A stretch of DNA of 43,034 nt, from IMG/VR virus record IMGVR_UViG_3300027734_004125, positions 1 through 43,034 of that record; one strand, 5' to 3'. The notes under the pieces are model-generated. The model made no database searches and was not told where the DNA came from. It saw nothing but the letters and a program-made list of their open reading frames with translations. Positions 1 to 8,745 of this stretch are shown in pieces. The translations under genes were made by a program, and so were the position numbers. Numbering within the stretch: position 1 is the first letter of the stretch; each line of letters starts with the position of its first letter. This stretch comes from a virus.

Positions 1-2286
1 TGCATTCGTAAATCCACCTGTTGCAAGTCCTGCATTTTGCGTTCCGGTACTGGCCAGACATGATCTTCCTGTTATTAAAGCACCTCCTGCAGACCATATT
101 GTTCCATTATACTCTTCAGTGCATGATAAATTGCTGCCCGCGCCAAAACCTCCTATTGCAAGTCCTGCGTTTTGTGTACCTGCGCCTGCTAAAGTAGCTC
201 TTGCTGTTATTAAAACTCCACCTGCTGACCAAGCACCAATTAATAGTGTACCTCCTTTATAGGTAATCATCGGTACATTGTTTTCTCTATCATACCACAA
301 ACACATTCCTGTATCAACTAAGTTAGGTCGTTCTGAATATTCTGCTGTAATATATGATGAGTCTAAACTACGGTCAACAATTTCGGTTGGTGCGTTGTAT
401 TCTTCTGTGCAAGTTCTAGTAACACCACCTGCTGTACCTCCTGCTGCAAGACCTGCATTTTGTGTACCTGCTCCTGTAAATGGACCATAACGTGCAGTTG
501 CTAATGCACCACCCGTTGACCAAGATGTACCATTGTATTCTTCTGTGCAAGACATACTCACACCCGTATACCCCCCAAAAACAAGTCCTTCATTTTGTGT
601 TCCTGCTCCTACTAGGTAATGCCTTGCAGTTATCAAAGCACCTCCTGATGACCAAGATGTACCATTGTATTCTTCTGTACAAGATAAAGTAACATTGTAA
701 GTACCTCCCATAGCAAGTCCTGCATTTTGTGTTCCCGCACCTGCTAATAGTTGTCTTGCGTTTATCATTACACCACCTACTGACCAAGATGTGCCATTGT
801 ATTCTTCTGTGCATAATGAAGGAGCAGGAGCTCCTCCCATAGTAAGACCTGCATTTTGCGTACCTGCTCCTGCACAAAAATATTTTACTGTTATAACTGC
901 GCCACCTGATGACCAACTTGTGCCATTATATTCTTCAGTACATGATACTGCTACAGTTGTAAAACCACCTGCTGCAAGACCTTCGTTTTGTGTTCCTGCG
1001 CCTGCCAAAGCATATCTTGCTGTTATCATTGCACCCCCTACTGACCAACTTGTACCATTGTATTCTTCAGTACAAGTTAATAGATTAGTCCCACCAAAAG
1101 CAAGTCCTGCATTTTGTGTTCCTGCTCCTGATGAATAACCTCTTGCTGTTATCAATGCACCCCCTGCTGACCAAGCACCTACTAATGATGTGTTAATACA
1201 GTAAGAAACCATTGGCATCTTATTTGTTGTGTCAAACCATAAACACATTTGATCTGCATTTATGGGAGAAGGCCTTGATTCGGAAGAGACTGTGCTTGCT
1301 CCTGCACCTTGCAAACCTTGTGGGCCTGCTGCACCTTGCAAACCTTGTGGGCCTGCTGCACCTTGCAAGCCTTGCGGGCCTTGTATGCCTTGCAGTCCTT
1401 GCGGGCCTTGAGACCCAATAATTCCACTTGTCCCACTAGAACCATTTGTTCCACTTACACCTTGTGGTCCTTGTGGTCCTTGCGGACCAGCTATTCCACT
1501 TGTCCCACTAGAACCACTTGTCCCACTAGAACCACTTGTCCCACTAGAACCACTTGTTCCACTAGAACCACTTGTCCCACTAGAACCACTTGTCCCATTA
1601 GAACCACTTGTCCCACTAGAACCACTTGTCCCACTAGAACCACTTGTTCCACTAGAACCACTTGTCCCACTAGAACCACTTGTCCCATTAGAACCACTTG
1701 TCCCACTAGAACCTTGTATGCCTTGTGGTCCAATAAGTCCTTGTATACCTTGCGGCCCAGTGCTGCCTTGTGGTCCAGTGTTGCCTTGTAGGCCTTGTGG
1801 ACCTGCTATTCCACTTGTACCTGTTGTTCCACTAGAACCGCTTGTCCCACTAGAACCATTTGTCCCACTAGAACCACTTGTCCCATGTATGCCTTGTACG
1901 CCTTGCGGCCCAATAGAGCCTTGTATTCCTTGTGGGCCGATTGCACCTTGTGGACCAATATATCCTTGTTCTCCTTGAAGGCCTTGAATTCCACTTGTTC
2001 CAGAAGAACCACTAGTTCTAGAAGAACCGCCTGTTCCATTAGAACCACTAGTTCCAGAAGAACCCGTTGTCCCACTAGAACCACTTGTTCCACTAGTATC
2101 TGATTTAATCCAACTAGTTCCATTAAATCCATATAGTTGAGAATCCGCTGTATTAAAAACAATAGAACCGGTAGGTATATCACTAGTACTCAGCAAATTA
2201 ATATTGGTTGTAATAGGGATAGAGAGTCCTTCATTATCGGTTTGAAGACCTATACCACTCGTATTAATAATTTTATATCCAGCCAA
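1..2286 (-). CDS. Collagen-like/double beta-propeller fibre protein, 3'-truncated by the window
   Basis: The frame is open from a TTG at 2286-2284 to base 1 (762 codons) with no stop, so the C-terminus lies outside. TTG is chosen because the next residues (AGYKIINT) match the start of the paralogue at 4763 and a stop lies two codons upstream. Residues 1-65 form an N-terminal cap, about 66-335 are Gly-X-Y repeats (GTSGSS and GPQG types), and then come about 47-residue propeller repeats with WSxGG, ITAR, GTQN and [10 protein letters not shown] signatures. Six repeats follow a MCLWFDTTN-type linker. A second linker ([10 protein letters not shown], near base 280) starts another set that is cut by the window edge. 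The product is probably an adhesin or tail-fibre subunit. Phage fibre role is inferred from repeats and neighbours. Confidence 0.85.
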   Translation of the reverse strand, partial: MAGYKIINTSGIGLQTDNEGLSIPITTNINLLSTSDIPTGSIVFNTADSQLYGFNGTSWIKSDTSGTSGSSGTTGSSGTSGSNGTGGSSRTSGSSGTSGIQGLQGEQGYIGPQGAIGPQGIQGSIGPQGVQGIHGTSGSSGTNGSSGTSGSSGTTGTSGIAGPQGLQGNTGPQGSTGPQGIQGLIGPQGIQGSSGTSGSNGTSGSSGTSGSSGTSGSSGTSGSSGTSGSNGTSGSSGTSGSSGTSGSSGTSGSSGTSGSSGTSGIAGPQGPQGPQGVSGTNGSSGTSGIIGSQGPQGLQGIQGPQGLQGAAGPQGLQGAAGPQGLQGAGASTVSSESRPSPINADQMCLWFDTTNKMPMVSYCINTSLVGAWSAGGALITARGYSSGAGTQNAGLAFGGTNLLTCTEEYNGTSWSVGGAMITARYALAGAGTQNEGLAAGGFTTVAVSCTEEYNGTSWSSGGAVITVKYFCAGAGTQNAGLTMGGAPAPSLCTEEYNGTSWSVGGVMINARQLLAGAGTQNAGLAMGGTYNVTLSCTEEYNGTSWSSGGALITARHYLVGAGTQNEGLVFGGYTGVSMSCTEEYNGTSWSTGGALATARYGPFTGAGTQNAGLAAGGTAGGVTRTCTEEYNAPTEIVDRSLDSSYITAEYSERPNLVDTGMCLWYDRENNVPMITYKGGTLLIGAWSAGGVLITARATLAGAGTQNAGLAIGGFGAGSNLSCTEEYNGTIWSAGGALITGRSCLASTGTQNAGLATGGFTNA
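1537..1716. repeat. 90-bp tandem duplication inside collagen-coding DNA
   Basis: Twelve 18-bp units encoding the six-residue GTSGSS repeat lie at 1501-1716. Unit variants (ccc/tcc and act/att codons) occur in the same order in units 3-7 and 8-12. So 1537-1626 and 1627-1716 are a 90-bp tandem duplication that differs only in the last codon. The length is a multiple of three, so gain or loss of a copy keeps the frame. Confidence 0.85.
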
Positions 2287-2305
2287 AATTTATAATTTAT
2301 TTTCT

Positions 2306-2362
2306 TTATGGATGTATTGTTTGAGAAAATGATATTGATCCACTACTTGTTGTTTTTAAATT
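2306..2362 (-). pseudogene. Remnant of a fibre-gene N-terminus
   Basis: This spacer, read in the frame of the upstream gene just after its stop, encodes KTTSSGSISFSQTIHP and then a stop. It resembles the N-terminus of the propeller gene at 3349 (PSSGQISFSQLAAELG). The DNA also matches: about 25 bases at 2320-2345 align with those near 3315-3340 with about three mismatches. No ATG, GTG or TTG start lies in frame. I read it as a decayed duplicate of an N-terminal fibre module. Confidence 0.6.
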
Positions 2363-3349
2363 TTATCCTAAACATTTTCCTATGATTGATTTGTTGTATT
2401 CTTCTGTACACGAGACAGAAGTATTTCTATAACCTCCTGCTGCAAGTCCTGCGCCCTGTGACCCTGCTCCTGTTGACGCCCATCTTGCTGTTATCAAAGC
2501 ACCCCCTGCTGACCAAGATGTACCATTGTATTCTTCTGTACAAGAAACATATACAGGAGTTCCATAACCTCCTATAGCAAGTCCTTCATTCTGTGTTCCT
2601 GCACCTGCTGAATATGCTCTTGCTATTATCAATGTGCCGCCTTCTGACCATGATGCACCATTGTATTCTTCTGTGCATGATAGATTTCCACCAGCATACC
2701 CTCCTGTTGCTAGTCCTGCATTTTGTGTGCCCATTCCTACTAACCCATATCTTGCAGTTATCAATATACCTCCTGTTGACCAAGATGTACCATTGTATTC
2801 TTCTGTACCTGATACTGTAGGTGGTGTAATACCTCCTGCTGTAAGTCCTGCATTCTGTGTACCTGTACCTGCTAAATATCCTCTTGCTGTTATCAATGAA
2901 CTTTCTGTTGACCAAGATGTGCCATTATATTCTTCTGTGTTAGAGTAACCTGGATAACCTCCTGCTACAAGTCCTGCATTTTGTGTTCCAATTCCTGATA
3001 ACGCATGTCTTGCTGTAGACAATGCACCACCTTCTGACCAAGATGTGCCATTATATTCTTCTGTGCAAGAAAGATTAGCTCCATTATAACCTCCTGCTAT
3101 AAATACTTCATTTTGTGTTCCTCCTCCTCCTGATGAACGTCTTGCAGTTATCATTGCACCCCCTACTGACCAGACACCTGCTCCACCATATATAGGTATA
3201 CAAGATTTCCCATACAACTCAATAATGCTATCAGGAGATGTTAAATTGGCACAAGCGGAATAACTTCTAAGACTTACATTTAAACATGCGTTACCTAATT
3301 CAGCTGCTAATTGTGAAAATGATATTTGTCCGCTACTTGGTAAAGGCAT
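2363..3349 (-). CDS. Six-repeat beta-propeller fibre/adhesin-like protein
   Basis: This 328-residue protein has a short N-terminal module (PSSGQISFSQLAAELG to YGKS at about 50) of a type common at the start of phage virion fibre proteins. Six repeats of about 45 residues follow (WSxGG, ITAR, GTQNxGLAxGG, [10 protein letters not shown]). Six repeats fit a closed six-bladed kelch/galactose-oxidase-type propeller. The C-terminus has CTEEY and a short hydrophobic tail, as in the paralogues at 5942-10689. It begins two bases after the S74 fibre gene ends, so the two are probably co-transcribed. Its N-terminus differs from the MAKLQS type of the other propeller genes. Ligand and virion position are unknown. 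Confidence 0.85.
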   Translation of the reverse strand: MPLPSSGQISFSQLAAELGNACLNVSLRSYSACANLTSPDSIIELYGKSCIPIYGGAGVWSVGGAMITARRSSGGGGTQNEVFIAGGYNGANLSCTEEYNGTSWSEGGALSTARHALSGIGTQNAGLVAGGYPGYSNTEEYNGTSWSTESSLITARGYLAGTGTQNAGLTAGGITPPTVSGTEEYNGTSWSTGGILITARYGLVGMGTQNAGLATGGYAGGNLSCTEEYNGASWSEGGTLIIARAYSAGAGTQNEGLAIGGYGTPVYVSCTEEYNGTSWSAGGALITARWASTGAGSQGAGLAAGGYRNTSVSCTEEYNKSIIGKCLG

Positions 3350-3350
3350 T

Positions 3351-4763
3351 TTATTTTTCTTTTAGTATTTTTATTTCACTATTTAAATCCTTAATGCATT
3401 CAATAAGTAATGGTATAATTTTTTCATATCTAACTGCATAATATCCACTATCATTTATTCTTAATGCTTGTGGTAATACATCTTTTAAATCTTGAGCAAT
3501 CACACCAATGTCATTTCCCTCATAACCATGAATTTTATAATAATCTTCATTCCAATCAAATTCAACACCATTTAGTTTTAATATTTTTTGAATTGGGTTT
3601 TCAATATTTTTTATGTTATCTTTTAATCTTCTATCTGATGTTGAGAATGCTACAATATCATTACTTGCATCAATTCTACCATCGGTTGCACTATTTGCTA
3701 TATTACCTCCTACTGAAATTGAACCTGCTGTTATTTTTAAATCACCTGCAACAACCGTTAAAGTGGTTCCATCAAAAGTTAAATTAGTTTCAGAATTTAT
3801 TGCTGTAGATGATACCGATGTTAATACTCTATTGTCGGCTGGGTTTGTATATGATGTTATTCCTGCACTTGGACCTTGTGCTCCTTGTGGACCTGTTGTT
3901 CCATTAGATCCAGCAGATCCTTGTGGACCTGTTGATCCGGTTGGACCTTGTGCTCCTTGTGGACCTGTTGATCCGGTTGGACCTTGTGTTCCTTGTGGAC
4001 CTGTTGATCCGGTTGGACCTTGTGCTCCTTGTGGACCTGTTGTTCCGGTTGGACCTGTTGATCCGGTTGGACCTTGTGCTCCTTGCGGGCCTGTTGCGCC
4101 AGATGTGCCTGCTGTTCCACTAGAACCACTTGTTCCACTAGAACCACGAGTACCACTAGAACCACTCGTGCCGGCTATGCCTTGCGCTCCTTGTGGACCT
4201 TGTGGACCTGTTGTTCCTGTTGGGCCTTGTGCTCCTTGTGGACCTGTTGCACCAGATGTTCCACTTGTTCCTGTTGCACCAGATGTTCCACTTGTTCCTG
4301 AAGAACCAGATGTTCCACTTGTCCCTGAAGAGCCAGATGTTCCTGCTGAACCAATAGGTCCCTGTAAACCTTGCGGTCCAGATATCCCTTGAGGTCCTAT
4401 TGCTCCTTGTGGTCCTGTTGCTCCTTGAGGACCAATTGGTCCCTGTAACCCTTGAGGGCCAGATATTCCACTCGTACCACTAGATCCAGCAGTACCACTA
4501 GATCCACTCGTACCACTAGATCCAGCAGTACCATTTGATCCAGCAGATCCACTCGTGCCGCTAGATCCACTGGTATTTGTTTTTAACCATGAAGTTCCAT
4601 TAAATGAATATAATTGATTATCTTCTAAATTAAAAATAATAGATCCTGTAGGAGTTCCTATAGTTCTTAAACCGCTTGTGCCATTTGCAGTAGGAATACT
4701 AACTCCTTCATTATCCGTCTGAAGACCTATACCACCTGTATTGATAATTTTATAACCGGCCAC
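3351..4763 (-). CDS. Collagen-like fibre protein with C-terminal Peptidase_S74 chaperone
   Basis: The start is a GTG at 4763. The 470-residue product begins with a 65-residue cap ([14 protein letters not shown]) shared with the left-edge gene. About 66-300 are Gly-X-Y repeats of GTSGSS, GPQGAQ and GPTGST types. A short domain (SYTNPADN to TSDRR) leads into an S74 endosialidase-type intramolecular chaperone from about 376. The motif SDRRLKDNI includes the expected self-cleavage serine (Ser376), followed by [10 protein letters not shown] and a C-terminal coiled segment. In this family the chaperone trimerises the fibre and then cuts itself off. The product is probably a trimeric fibre. Collagen prolines sit mainly in the X position. 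Confidence 0.9.
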   Translation of the reverse strand: MAGYKIINTGGIGLQTDNEGVSIPTANGTSGLRTIGTPTGSIIFNLEDNQLYSFNGTSWLKTNTSGSSGTSGSAGSNGTAGSSGTSGSSGTAGSSGTSGISGPQGLQGPIGPQGATGPQGAIGPQGISGPQGLQGPIGSAGTSGSSGTSGTSGSSGTSGTSGATGTSGTSGATGPQGAQGPTGTTGPQGPQGAQGIAGTSGSSGTRGSSGTSGSSGTAGTSGATGPQGAQGPTGSTGPTGTTGPQGAQGPTGSTGPQGTQGPTGSTGPQGAQGPTGSTGPQGSAGSNGTTGPQGAQGPSAGITSYTNPADNRVLTSVSSTAINSETNLTFDGTTLTVVAGDLKITAGSISVGGNIANSATDGRIDASNDIVAFSTSDRRLKDNIKNIENPIQKILKLNGVEFDWNEDYYKIHGYEGNDIGVIAQDLKDVLPQALRINDSGYYAVRYEKIIPLLIECIKDLNSEIKILKEK

Positions 4764-4786
4764 TGTTTTATTTTATTTATTACTTT

Positions 4787-4942
4787 TTAAATAAAAAAAG
4801 ATATTGCAGATTGAATAAAATAGATAATTGCATAAGATATTAATAATAAAAATATTATAAATATTAATATTAATAATATGCTAATTTTTAATACAATTAA
4901 TAAAAATTTATTAAAATTGAATTTATCTTTTTTATATGTCAT
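4787..4942 (-). CDS. Small hydrophobic membrane peptide (hypothetical)
   Basis: A 51-codon frame starts with ATG (MTYKKDKFNFNKF) and continues as one long hydrophobic stretch (about residues 14-40, rich in Leu/Ile/Phe) before a TAA. It fills most of the gap between the S74 fibre gene and the inverted repeat at 4958-4993. A charged N-terminus plus a single membrane span suits a small phage membrane protein. AT-rich noncoding DNA also yields such translations by chance, so the call is tentative. Confidence 0.35.
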   Translation of the reverse strand: MTYKKDKFNFNKFLLIVLKISILLILIFIIFLLLISYAIIYFIQSAISFFI

Positions 4943-4957
4943 TATATTATATAATTT

Positions 4958-4993
4958 AAGGCTTATTAGTCCAACTAGAAACTAATAAGCCTT
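4958..4993 (-). terminator. 13-bp perfect inverted repeat, probable terminator of the GT9-like gene
   Basis: Bases 4958-4970 (AAGGCTTATTAGT) pair perfectly with 4981-4993 around a 10-base loop. It lies about 45 bp past the stop of the gene at 5038-5913. On the minus strand the stem is followed by AAATTATATAAT rather than a clean T-run, so termination may be inefficient. A processing signal is an alternative. Confidence 0.55.
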
Positions 4994-5037
4994 TTATATT
5001 TCCTGATAGATTAATTCTATCTATGTTTACTATTTTT

Positions 5038-5913
5038 TCATAACATATTAATAATTTTTTCCAGATCAAACATTTCTTCCAAACTATTATATGGACACTC
5101 GTGTACATTATAGTCAAACTGAAAATCAAACAGATAAGAACCAATTAAATGATTCTTATTATTAATCTTATTTGCCACGATATTTGTATGAATACCATAA
5201 CCAAAAACTTGAGGAGATGTTCCAATCCAAAATACAGTAGATGGTAAATTAATAGCAACTGCTGCATGTTGTAAAGATGAATCAATTAAAAATCTCTTAG
5301 ATGATACAGTCAACATGCTAAATAATTCCATATTAGATAATTTCATATCAACTCTTTCTACTCCATTTAAAATATAACCTCCTCTTCGTGATATATGAAA
5401 TATATGATGAGAATCTTTATATTTGTCCACAACTAATTGCGCAATATCTTGTGGCATGTCCCTACACCATGAATAAGTAGTCTTTGATTCTAATTCACCA
5501 CCAGATGTTTGTAATACGATGACAGGCTTATCCCTAAACCATTTTTTAGCATTTACTTTTTCTGCATAGTTAGGATAAAGCTGAGGAGTCTGGTTCTCAT
5601 AAGGAATACTTAATAGGTCGCACCAGTTGCTTACCAAATGCTTATTCTTATGTATATGACCTGTTTGATGATATGGCTCATGTCTAAAAACGAGAGCGTC
5701 TTTATTCTCTATAAAATCCTCGTAAAAGTAGGGGCAATTACCTAACGGATACACTCTATCAACATAGGGATTGTTTAGGAAAACTTCGGGATAGGATACA
5801 ACCATTATAAGTTGTCTGTCACTATACACTTCTTTTATTGTTTTTGGTAATCCTGTTGCTGCAACATTCTTTCCTAATCCACCTTGGATGTGCCAAACAA
5901 TGTATTTATTCAT
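5038..5913 (-). CDS. GT9-like (heptosyltransferase-type) glycosyltransferase
   Basis: The 291-residue protein opens with WHIQGGLGKNVAATGLP, the Gly-rich loop typical of GT-B/GT9 enzymes. Its C-terminal half has a donor-site-like region (LSNMELFSMLTVSSKRFLIDSSLQHAAVAINLP, quoted only in part as FLIDSSLQHAA), as in ADP-heptose:LPS heptosyltransferases and related phage proteins. Overall similarity is to the fold, so donor and acceptor cannot be named. It sits alone among fibre genes, between the propeller array and the collagen-S74 gene, with a stem-loop after its stop. That placement favours modification of fibre proteins or host surface sugars. It starts with ATG, 28 bp after the upstream stop. 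Confidence 0.65.
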   Translation of the reverse strand: MNKYIVWHIQGGLGKNVAATGLPKTIKEVYSDRQLIMVVSYPEVFLNNPYVDRVYPLGNCPYFYEDFIENKDALVFRHEPYHQTGHIHKNKHLVSNWCDLLSIPYENQTPQLYPNYAEKVNAKKWFRDKPVIVLQTSGGELESKTTYSWCRDMPQDIAQLVVDKYKDSHHIFHISRRGGYILNGVERVDMKLSNMELFSMLTVSSKRFLIDSSLQHAAVAINLPSTVFWIGTSPQVFGYGIHTNIVANKINNKNHLIGSYLFDFQFDYNVHECPYNSLEEMFDLEKIINML

Positions 5914-5941
5914 ATTAAAACTATTTTTTGTTATACGTAAA

Positions 5942-6778
5942 TTATAAGATACAATCTACTATTGTGTATGATGATTTTAGGTATTCTTCTGTACAAGCAA
6001 GACCAGGATTTCCATTAGTATATCCACCTACAACAAGTCCAGCACCTCGTGACCCTGCACCTGATAAATATCCTCTTGCAGTTATCATTGCTCCACCTGA
6101 TGACCACGATGTTCCATTATACTCTTCTGTGCATGATGATACAGATACAGTTGTAACGCCTCCTGCTACAAATGCTTCATTTTGTGTACCTGCTCCTGAT
6201 ACTACATATCTGCTATTTATTAATGCACCTCCTGCTGACCAAGATGTACCATTATATTCTTCCGTGCATGATAAAGGGCCAGCACCTCCTGCTACAAGTC
6301 CTGCATTTTGTGTACCTGCTCCTGCTAAAGCATGTCTTGCCGTTGCTAACGCACCCCCTGTTGACCATGATGTGCCATTGTATTCTTCTGTACAAGCTAA
6401 GCTTACATTTGTAAAACCTCCTGCTACAAGTCCTTCATTTTGTGTACCTGCCCCAGGAAGGTATAATCTTGCATTTATAAGTGCACCCCCTACAGCCCAT
6501 GATGTTCCATTATATTCTTCTGTACAACTAACTCCAACAACTGTATTTTGATACCCACCTGCGGCTAATGCCTCATTTTGTGTCCCCATAACACCAATAC
6601 CATATCTTGCCGTTATCAATGCACCCCCTGCTGACCAAGTACCTGCTCCACTCCTACTACAATAAGATGCCATTGGTTTTAGGTTAGTTGTATCAAACCA
6701 TAAACAAACAGTATTTACACATATCGTTGCAGGTCTATTTGCAACACCTACTATTTCACTACTCTGTAATTTAGCCAT
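5942..6778 (-). CDS. Five-repeat beta-propeller fibre/adhesin-like protein (array copy 1)
   Basis: The 278-residue product starts MAKLQSSEIVGVANRPATIC and CLWFDTTN, the N-terminal module shared by five adjacent genes. It then has five repeats of about 46 residues (WSxGG, ITAR, GTQNxGLVAGG, [10 protein letters not shown]). Its neighbours have six, so this copy appears to have lost one blade. It is the last of the array in transcription order. The C-terminal tail (CTEEYLKSSYTIVDCIL) is of the same type as in the others. The propeller fold is inferred from repeat length and motif. A role in receptor binding is inferred from the context. Confidence 0.85.
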   Translation of the reverse strand: MAKLQSSEIVGVANRPATICVNTVCLWFDTTNLKPMASYCSRSGAGTWSAGGALITARYGIGVMGTQNEALAAGGYQNTVVGVSCTEEYNGTSWAVGGALINARLYLPGAGTQNEGLVAGGFTNVSLACTEEYNGTSWSTGGALATARHALAGAGTQNAGLVAGGAGPLSCTEEYNGTSWSAGGALINSRYVVSGAGTQNEAFVAGGVTTVSVSSCTEEYNGTSWSSGGAMITARGYLSGAGSRGAGLVVGGYTNGNPGLACTEEYLKSSYTIVDCIL

Positions 6779-6815
6779 GTTATTTTATTATATATTCAAA
6801 TATCTATAAATTGAT

Positions 6816-7775
6816 TTATGATAAAATACGATCTATTATTGCTAACGCTTTAGTGTATTCTTCAGTGCAGGAAACTGAAGCACTTACACACCCACCAAAT
6901 GCTAATCCTAATCCTTGTGTACCTGTACCACCTATTAATCTTCTTGCTGTTATTAATGTATTAGCAGTTGACCATGATGTCCCATTGTATTCTTCAGTAA
7001 TAGCCGAATTAAAATTTGAACTATTTTTGCCTCCAAATACTAACCCAGAATTTTGCGATCCTGCACCTCCTAATTGACTTCTTACTGTTATCATATTACC
7101 ACCAGCTGACCAAGAGGTGCCATTATATTCTTCTGTACATGCGCAGGCCCCAGCAGAATTGTATCCACCTGCTGCAAGTCCTACATTCTGCGTTCCAACA
7201 CCTCTTAAATAAGCTCTTGCTGTTATCATTGTACATCCTGTTGACCATGATGTCCCATCGTATTCTTCTGTACAAGTATTAGTATTACTAATAAAGTCTA
7301 CAGATCCTGCAGCTGCAAGAGCTTCATTTTGTGTTCCTGCTCCTGCTGAATATCCTTTTCTAATTATTACATTACCACCAGTTGCCCAAGTAGTACCATC
7401 ATATTCTTCAGTAGCATTAGTATTACCACCACTAATTAAAAGTCCTGCATTCTGTGTTCCTGCTCCTGCCGCACTTACTCTTGTTGTTATCATATTACCA
7501 CCAGCTGACCAAGAGGTGCCATTATATTCTTCTGTATTAAGATTAATATTAGAACCCATAGCAAGACCTTCATTCTGAGTTCCTGCGCCTGCTAATCCTA
7601 TATTTACTGAAATCATTGCACTTCCTGTTGACCAAACTCCTGCTCCGTCATACCCACAATAGGAAATAACCGTTTTTAAATTAGTTGTATCAAACCAAAT
7701 GCACATCGTATTTGAACATATTGTTGCTGGTCTATTTGCAACTCCAACAACTTCACTACTCTGTAATTTTGCCAT
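6816..7775 (-). CDS. Six-repeat beta-propeller fibre/adhesin-like protein (array copy 2)
   Basis: The 319-residue paralogue has the MAKLQSSEVVGVANRPATIC module, the MCIWFDTTN linker and six repeats. Its repeats are the most diverged of the array: blades carry GGNMITTR, GGNVIIRK and STANTLITAR in place of the usual GGALITAR. Variation concentrates in loops between GLAxGG and CTEEY, where a ligand-binding surface would be expected. It ends CTEEYTKALAIIDRILS. The downstream paralogue starts 37 bp after its stop, without a recognisable ribosome site beyond an A-rich leader. Confidence 0.85.
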   Translation of the reverse strand: MAKLQSSEVVGVANRPATICSNTMCIWFDTTNLKTVISYCGYDGAGVWSTGSAMISVNIGLAGAGTQNEGLAMGSNINLNTEEYNGTSWSAGGNMITTRVSAAGAGTQNAGLLISGGNTNATEEYDGTTWATGGNVIIRKGYSAGAGTQNEALAAAGSVDFISNTNTCTEEYDGTSWSTGCTMITARAYLRGVGTQNVGLAAGGYNSAGACACTEEYNGTSWSAGGNMITVRSQLGGAGSQNSGLVFGGKNSSNFNSAITEEYNGTSWSTANTLITARRLIGGTGTQGLGLAFGGCVSASVSCTEEYTKALAIIDRILS

Positions 7776-7785
7776 GTTTTATATT

Positions 7786-8745
7786 CTATTTAATACAGTC
7801 TATTATTGCTAATGGTTTAGTGTATTCTTCGGTACAAGATAAATTTGCAACATTATAACCTCCTGCTACAAGTCCTGCGGCCTGTGACCCTGCTCCTGCT
7901 AATTGGTATCTTCCAACTGATAATGCACCCCCTGCTGCCCAAGATGTGCCATTATATTCTTCTGTACAAGTTACAATTACATCTGTATAACCTCCTGCAA
8001 CAAAGGCTTCATTTTGCGTTCCTGCTCCTGCTAAAGTATATCTTGCTGTTATCATTGCACCCCCTGCTGCCCAAGATGTGCCATTATATTCTTCTGTGCA
8101 TGATACTTGTACATTTGTTAAACCTCCCATTACAAGTCCTACGTTCTGTGTACCTGCTCCTGCTAAATTTCTTCTTGTAGTTATTAGTCCACCTCCTGCT
8201 GACCATGATGTTCCATTATATTCTTCAGTGCAAGATAAATTTACACTTGTAAAACCTCCTGCTACAAATGCCTCATTCTGAGTTCCTGCTCCTTCTAATA
8301 ATCTTCTTGCTGTTATCATTGCACCCCCTGCTGCCCAAGATGTGCCATTATATTCTTCTGTGCACGAACAAACTCCACCGCTACCCCCTCCTGCTACAAG
8401 TCCTTCATTCTGTGAACCCGCTCCTGCTAATTGATATCTTCCTGTTGCTAATGCCCCTCCTGCTGACCATGATGTACCATTGTATTCTTCTGTACATGAT
8501 ACAGCTGTATTTACTAATGCACCTCCTGCAACAAGTCCTTCATTTTGTGTACCTACCCCTGCTAAAGCATACATTGCGGTTATCATTGCACCCCCTGCTG
8601 ACCAAGTGCCTGCTCCACCATACCCACAATACGAAAAAACCATTTTAGTATTAGTTGTATCAAACCACATACAAACACTATTTGAACATATTGTTGCTGG
8701 CCTATTTGCAACTCCTACTATTTCTGTACTTTGTAATTTAGCCAT
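7786..8745 (-). CDS. Six-repeat beta-propeller fibre/adhesin-like protein (array copy 3)
   Basis: The 319-residue paralogue has the MAKLQSTEIVGVANRPATIC module, MCMWFDTTN linker and six highly regular repeats. A 60-bp block inside it is repeated exactly at 8041-8100 and 8305-8364, so blades have been copied within the gene. Its first 122 bp of coding sequence are identical to those of the next gene upstream (9578-9699). It ends CTEEYTKPLAIIDCIK. Copy 2 starts 10 bp after its stop. Confidence 0.85.
   Translation of the reverse strand: MAKLQSTEIVGVANRPATICSNSVCMWFDTTNTKMVFSYCGYGGAGTWSAGGAMITAMYALAGVGTQNEGLVAGGALVNTAVSCTEEYNGTSWSAGGALATGRYQLAGAGSQNEGLVAGGGSGGVCSCTEEYNGTSWAAGGAMITARRLLEGAGTQNEAFVAGGFTSVNLSCTEEYNGTSWSAGGGLITTRRNLAGAGTQNVGLVMGGLTNVQVSCTEEYNGTSWAAGGAMITARYTLAGAGTQNEAFVAGGYTDVIVTCTEEYNGTSWAAGGALSVGRYQLAGAGSQAAGLVAGGYNVANLSCTEEYTKPLAIIDCIK

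Noticed and set aside
278-1138. Several plus-strand frames with PLYSSVH-type repeats
   Set aside because: They are antisense shadows of [10 protein letters not shown] propeller repeats and recur wherever those repeats occur.
1501-1716. Regular 18-bp direct repeats resembling a short-repeat array or CRISPR
   Set aside because: There are no unique spacers. The units are codons of a Gly-X-Y collagen stalk in an open frame.
3613-4392. Pro/Cys-rich plus-strand frame of 259 codons (PCGP repeats)
   Set aside because: It is the antisense mirror of collagen Gly-Pro-Gln codons. The minus frame has a clear family match and S74 domain.
4956-5144. 62-codon minus-strand frame over the stem-loop
   Set aside because: It overlaps the GT9-like gene in another frame and spans a hairpin; no support as a gene.
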